NCBI GenBank assembly: GCA_903916195.1
Contig: CAIWVP010000034.1
Span: 25,156 to 89,155 of the forward strand
Direction: 5' to 3'
Length of the DNA stretch: 64,000 nt
Source of the DNA: an uncultured Verrucomicrobiota bacterium
GTDB lineage: Bacteria; Verrucomicrobiota; Verrucomicrobiia; Limisphaerales; UBA9464
In this document: positions 61,624 to 64,000 of the stretch, in pieces
Layout: each line of letters starts with the position of its first letter
Numbering within the stretch: position 1 is the first letter of the stretch
The notes under the pieces: generated by a model
The model's input: only the letters and a program-made list of their open reading frames with translations
What the model was told of the DNA's origin: nothing
The model's database searches: none
Made by a program: the position numbers and the translations under genes

Positions 61624-63907
61624 TTAGTTCGGGCGCGTGGTGTCGCGATGGCCGGGCGTAGGACGCGGAGCGCCGCCGCCACCACCGGAGTTGCCCCCGC
61701 CGCCGTTCGCCGGACCCGGCGGCGGGCCCGAGCGCTGGGCGGGAGGCGAATAACTGCGTTCCGGGGCGCTGCGGTATTGGGGTGGAGGTGTGGAGCTCGG
61801 ACTGGGAGCGGTGGCACCCGCAGGAGCTTGGTACACACGCGCCGGTGCGCTCTGCTGGACCTGCGACGGCCTTGCGGCGTCGTTCCGAAAGACGCCGCTC
61901 GGCTGGGCGTTGTAAGTGGGCGAGGGACGTCCCACGACCGGTGCTTGGACCGACTGGGGCGCCGAGACCTGCGGCTCCGGCGCGGCTTGGCGGGCCGGCG
62001 GCACCTGGGGCTTGGGGGCCTCGCCGCGGCTGGCCTGGGCGCGCGGAACGCTCGGCCCCGTCGTATAGTTAGGAGCGGGATTCTGCGGGATGGTGGTAGC
62101 CGGCGGCACGTACTCCTGTTGCGCCCGTCCGCCCGGGTAACTCTGCGGACGACCGGGAGCGGCGGGTGCCGCGGAACGTTCCTGGACCGGCGCTCCGGTA
62201 CCGCGGCCGATGATCGTCGGGCCACCCGACGAGGGACCGCGATCGGGTCCGGCGGTCGTGGCCGCAGGACGCGCCGGCGCAGCCGCCGAGGGGGATCCGG
62301 CACCGTGTCCGCCGATGACCGGCGCGCCGGACACCGCAGAGCGTCCGCCATCACCGGTCGGACCCGCCGGACGGGAGCTGACACCGAGATCACCACGGGG
62401 CGAAAGGCTCGTCGACGGGTTCGCGCTCCGGGCGACCGGCACTTCCCCGCGGCTGGACCCGTTGATCGCTCCGGGACGGACGGCACCGGCCTTGGTCCCA
62501 GTGGAGGGAGCACCCGCGATGGCGTTGTTCACGCCTCTCTCCTGCCGCGCCAGCAATGCGGTCGAAGGCGCCGGCCGCACACCGCTCGCCGACGCGTTGA
62601 TGGTCGGGCGATACACCGGCAACACCGTGGCGGTTCCCGTGCCGCGGGAGGCCAAGGCGCGGCCGGCGTCCTGGGAGTCCACCAACCGGGCCTTCGTGAT
62701 CTCACCCCGTGTGTGCTTCTGTACCGGATCCAGGCCGGGCCCGTTGTTGATGATGACCGTGTTGTTGTTGCCGACGACGTTGACGCCCGTGTTGTTGTTC
62801 CCGCGGATGTCGTTGACCACACGCGTCTGCTGATGGACGGAAGCGATCTCCGTCCGACCCAACCGATGGCGCCACGGGGACGGATCGCAGAAGCGGTTCC
62901 AGCCGACATAGACGAAGCTGTCGAAACCGAGCCCGAAGTCGCAGTCGAACGCCGCACGGCCACCGCGCCACGTCAGACCGACACCCACCGTCCATCCACT
63001 ACTGGGGGGGCAAGGGAGCCCATCCACAATGCGCCCCGGACGATCGCCAGGTGACCCAGGCCGGTGCCCATTGGTAATCCGGCGTCCAGCACCAGCCGAA
63101 GCCGACCGCGCGATGCCACCGTCCATAGTGGAACGGCGCCCAACCCCAAGAGTAGCTCGAGCGCCAATACCAACCGCAATCGCTCCACACCCAAGTCCCG
63201 CCGTCGCCGTAGGGCTGCCAGTTGGCATCCACCACCGCGACGCTCGGACGCCAGCACCAGCCCGCTCCCGGGACCTCGACCCACGAGCCGTAGGGAGAAA
63301 GCGTCTCGTAGAACGTGTTGTAGGTGACGGTCGTGGCCGGCTGCGAGACGACCACCGGAGCCGTCGTGGGCGGAGGCGGAGGGGCGCCTTCAGCAGGTCC
63401 GACCGTCACTGCCGGTGCGACCGCCACAGCAGGTGCCGGCGGCGCGAAGGCCGCAGCAGAAGGCGGAACGGGCGACCCGGGTTGGATGACGCTGCCCCGC
63501 GGCGCTACGCCGGCCGTGGCCGCGGTCGCGGTGTAGCGCTTGAGCAACGCCTGGATGGCGGCCATCGGGACCCCGAGGTCGTTGAGGTAGATGACCTGAT
63601 CCGCATCGAGAGAGAACGGCTCCTGGATCACCGCGATGTAGTCCACCAAGACACCTTCGCTCAAGGTCGTCTGGGCGAGCCGGACGACCTCTTGGACGGG
63701 CGCCGGAAGCTCAGGCGGGGCTTGGGGAGGCCGGACGACCAAAGGCAGCGCGTTGGTCGCCGGTACGGGTGCGGCGGGGATCGGCGGAGGCGTCGATGTC
63801 ACAGCAGTCTTGGTCTCGACGTTCTGGGCGAAAGCGGTCTTTCGTTCAGCGGCGTCGCAACCGACCAACAACAGGGCGCAGAACGAGGGCAGGAGTGAAC
63901 GTTTCAT
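61624..63907 (-). CDS. secreted DUF6600 protein, frameshifted in a C7 tract
   Basis: ATG 63905-63907 opens a signal peptide (SLLPSFCALLLVGCDA, possibly a lipoprotein Cys). Residues about 65-120 hold a helical domain like that of the gene at 35.1 kb (EVVRLAQTTLSEGVLVDYIAV, DLGVPMAAIQALLKR). The DUF6600 domain follows: YNTFYETLSPYGSWVEVPGAGW, WGWAPFHYGRWH, GAHCGWAPLPP. The frame then stops at 62999-63001, right after seven C residues (63004-63010). With six C the reading continues SSGWTVGVGLTWRGG and a long Pro/Gly/Ala-rich tail to 61624, about 760 residues in all. I treat it as one gene with a slipped homopolymer. Function unknown; it resembles envelope proteins. Confidence 0.75.
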
Positions 63908-64000
63908 GGGAAACGAGGGGGTGGGGGAAGTGGAGCCGATCGATCAGACCATCGCGGCCAAGCCGTTTCCGGCCCAGGCGACATCCCGGTTTTCTCCGAG

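Overview
The window is GC-rich, densely coded bacterial chromosome with a Gram-negative envelope: a FadL-type outer-membrane porin, MlaE/F/D lipid-transport genes, a Wza/Wzc polysaccharide export operon and an LtaS-like sulfatase-fold enzyme. Several families are typical of the Planctomycetes-Verrucomicrobia-Chlamydiae group, namely DUF1552, DUF1080, a planctomycete-type cytochrome c fused to WD40 repeats, DUF6797 and DUF6600 domains, very large FG-GAP/ASPIC proteins, and secreted proteins ending in an 'ATSDFVEW'-like module. A member of the Verrucomicrobiota is the best guess, but this is inferred from gene content and no 16S gene is present. I saw no transposase, integrase, CRISPR array, tRNA or rRNA. 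The one clear RNA gene is rnpB.

Layout. 0-4.6 kb: a ThuA-like protein cut by the window edge, fmt, an adenylate kinase, a membrane protein, a DciA-like protein and a secreted protein closed by a clear terminator. 4.7-13.1 kb: two giant secreted proteins flanking fabI. 13.2-22.2 kb: an SDR oxidoreductase, a FadL porin, a PilZ-like/SAM-methyltransferase resembling PhcB (maker of 3-hydroxy fatty acid methyl ester signals), a TM-kinase-receiver-kinase hybrid, and two more receiver-kinase proteins. The last four genes form one tightly packed operon. 22.3-28.3 kb: pyruvate kinase with an apparent one-base deletion, then on the minus strand exonuclease III, a ComEA-like HhH protein, DUF1080 and cytochrome-WD40, then a lone bioD. 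28.3-35.7 kb: LtaS-like enzyme, iscX, RidA, a Gly-rich RRM protein, a holin-like membrane protein, an L,D-transpeptidase, a PqaA-like hydrolase and a small secreted protein. 35.7-37.8 kb: rnpB and a BlaI/BlaR1-type pair. 38-48.6 kb: DUF1552, PH domain, propeller/toroid protein, ABC exporter, Gfo/Idh oxidoreductase, a truncated SAM hydroxide adenosyltransferase, a TPR protein and a CocE-type hydrolase. 48.7-54.7 kb: beta-barrel/Wza/Wzc operon divergent from a tandem pair of thymidylate-kinase-like genes. 55-60.4 kb: lpd and E2 of a 2-oxoacid dehydrogenase, divergent from mlaE-mlaF-mlaD. 60.5-64 kb: two secreted proteins, one broken by a frameshift in a C7 tract.

The most interesting system is the 13.2-22.2 kb locus. 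It looks like a fatty-acid-methyl-ester quorum-sensing module of the Ralstonia Phc type (methyltransferase, sensor kinase, receiver-kinases), with the PhcS-like and PhcR-like parts fused in one 903-residue protein and with reductase and FadL genes just upstream. The Phc assignment rests on architecture, gene order and remembered family resemblance, not on a search.
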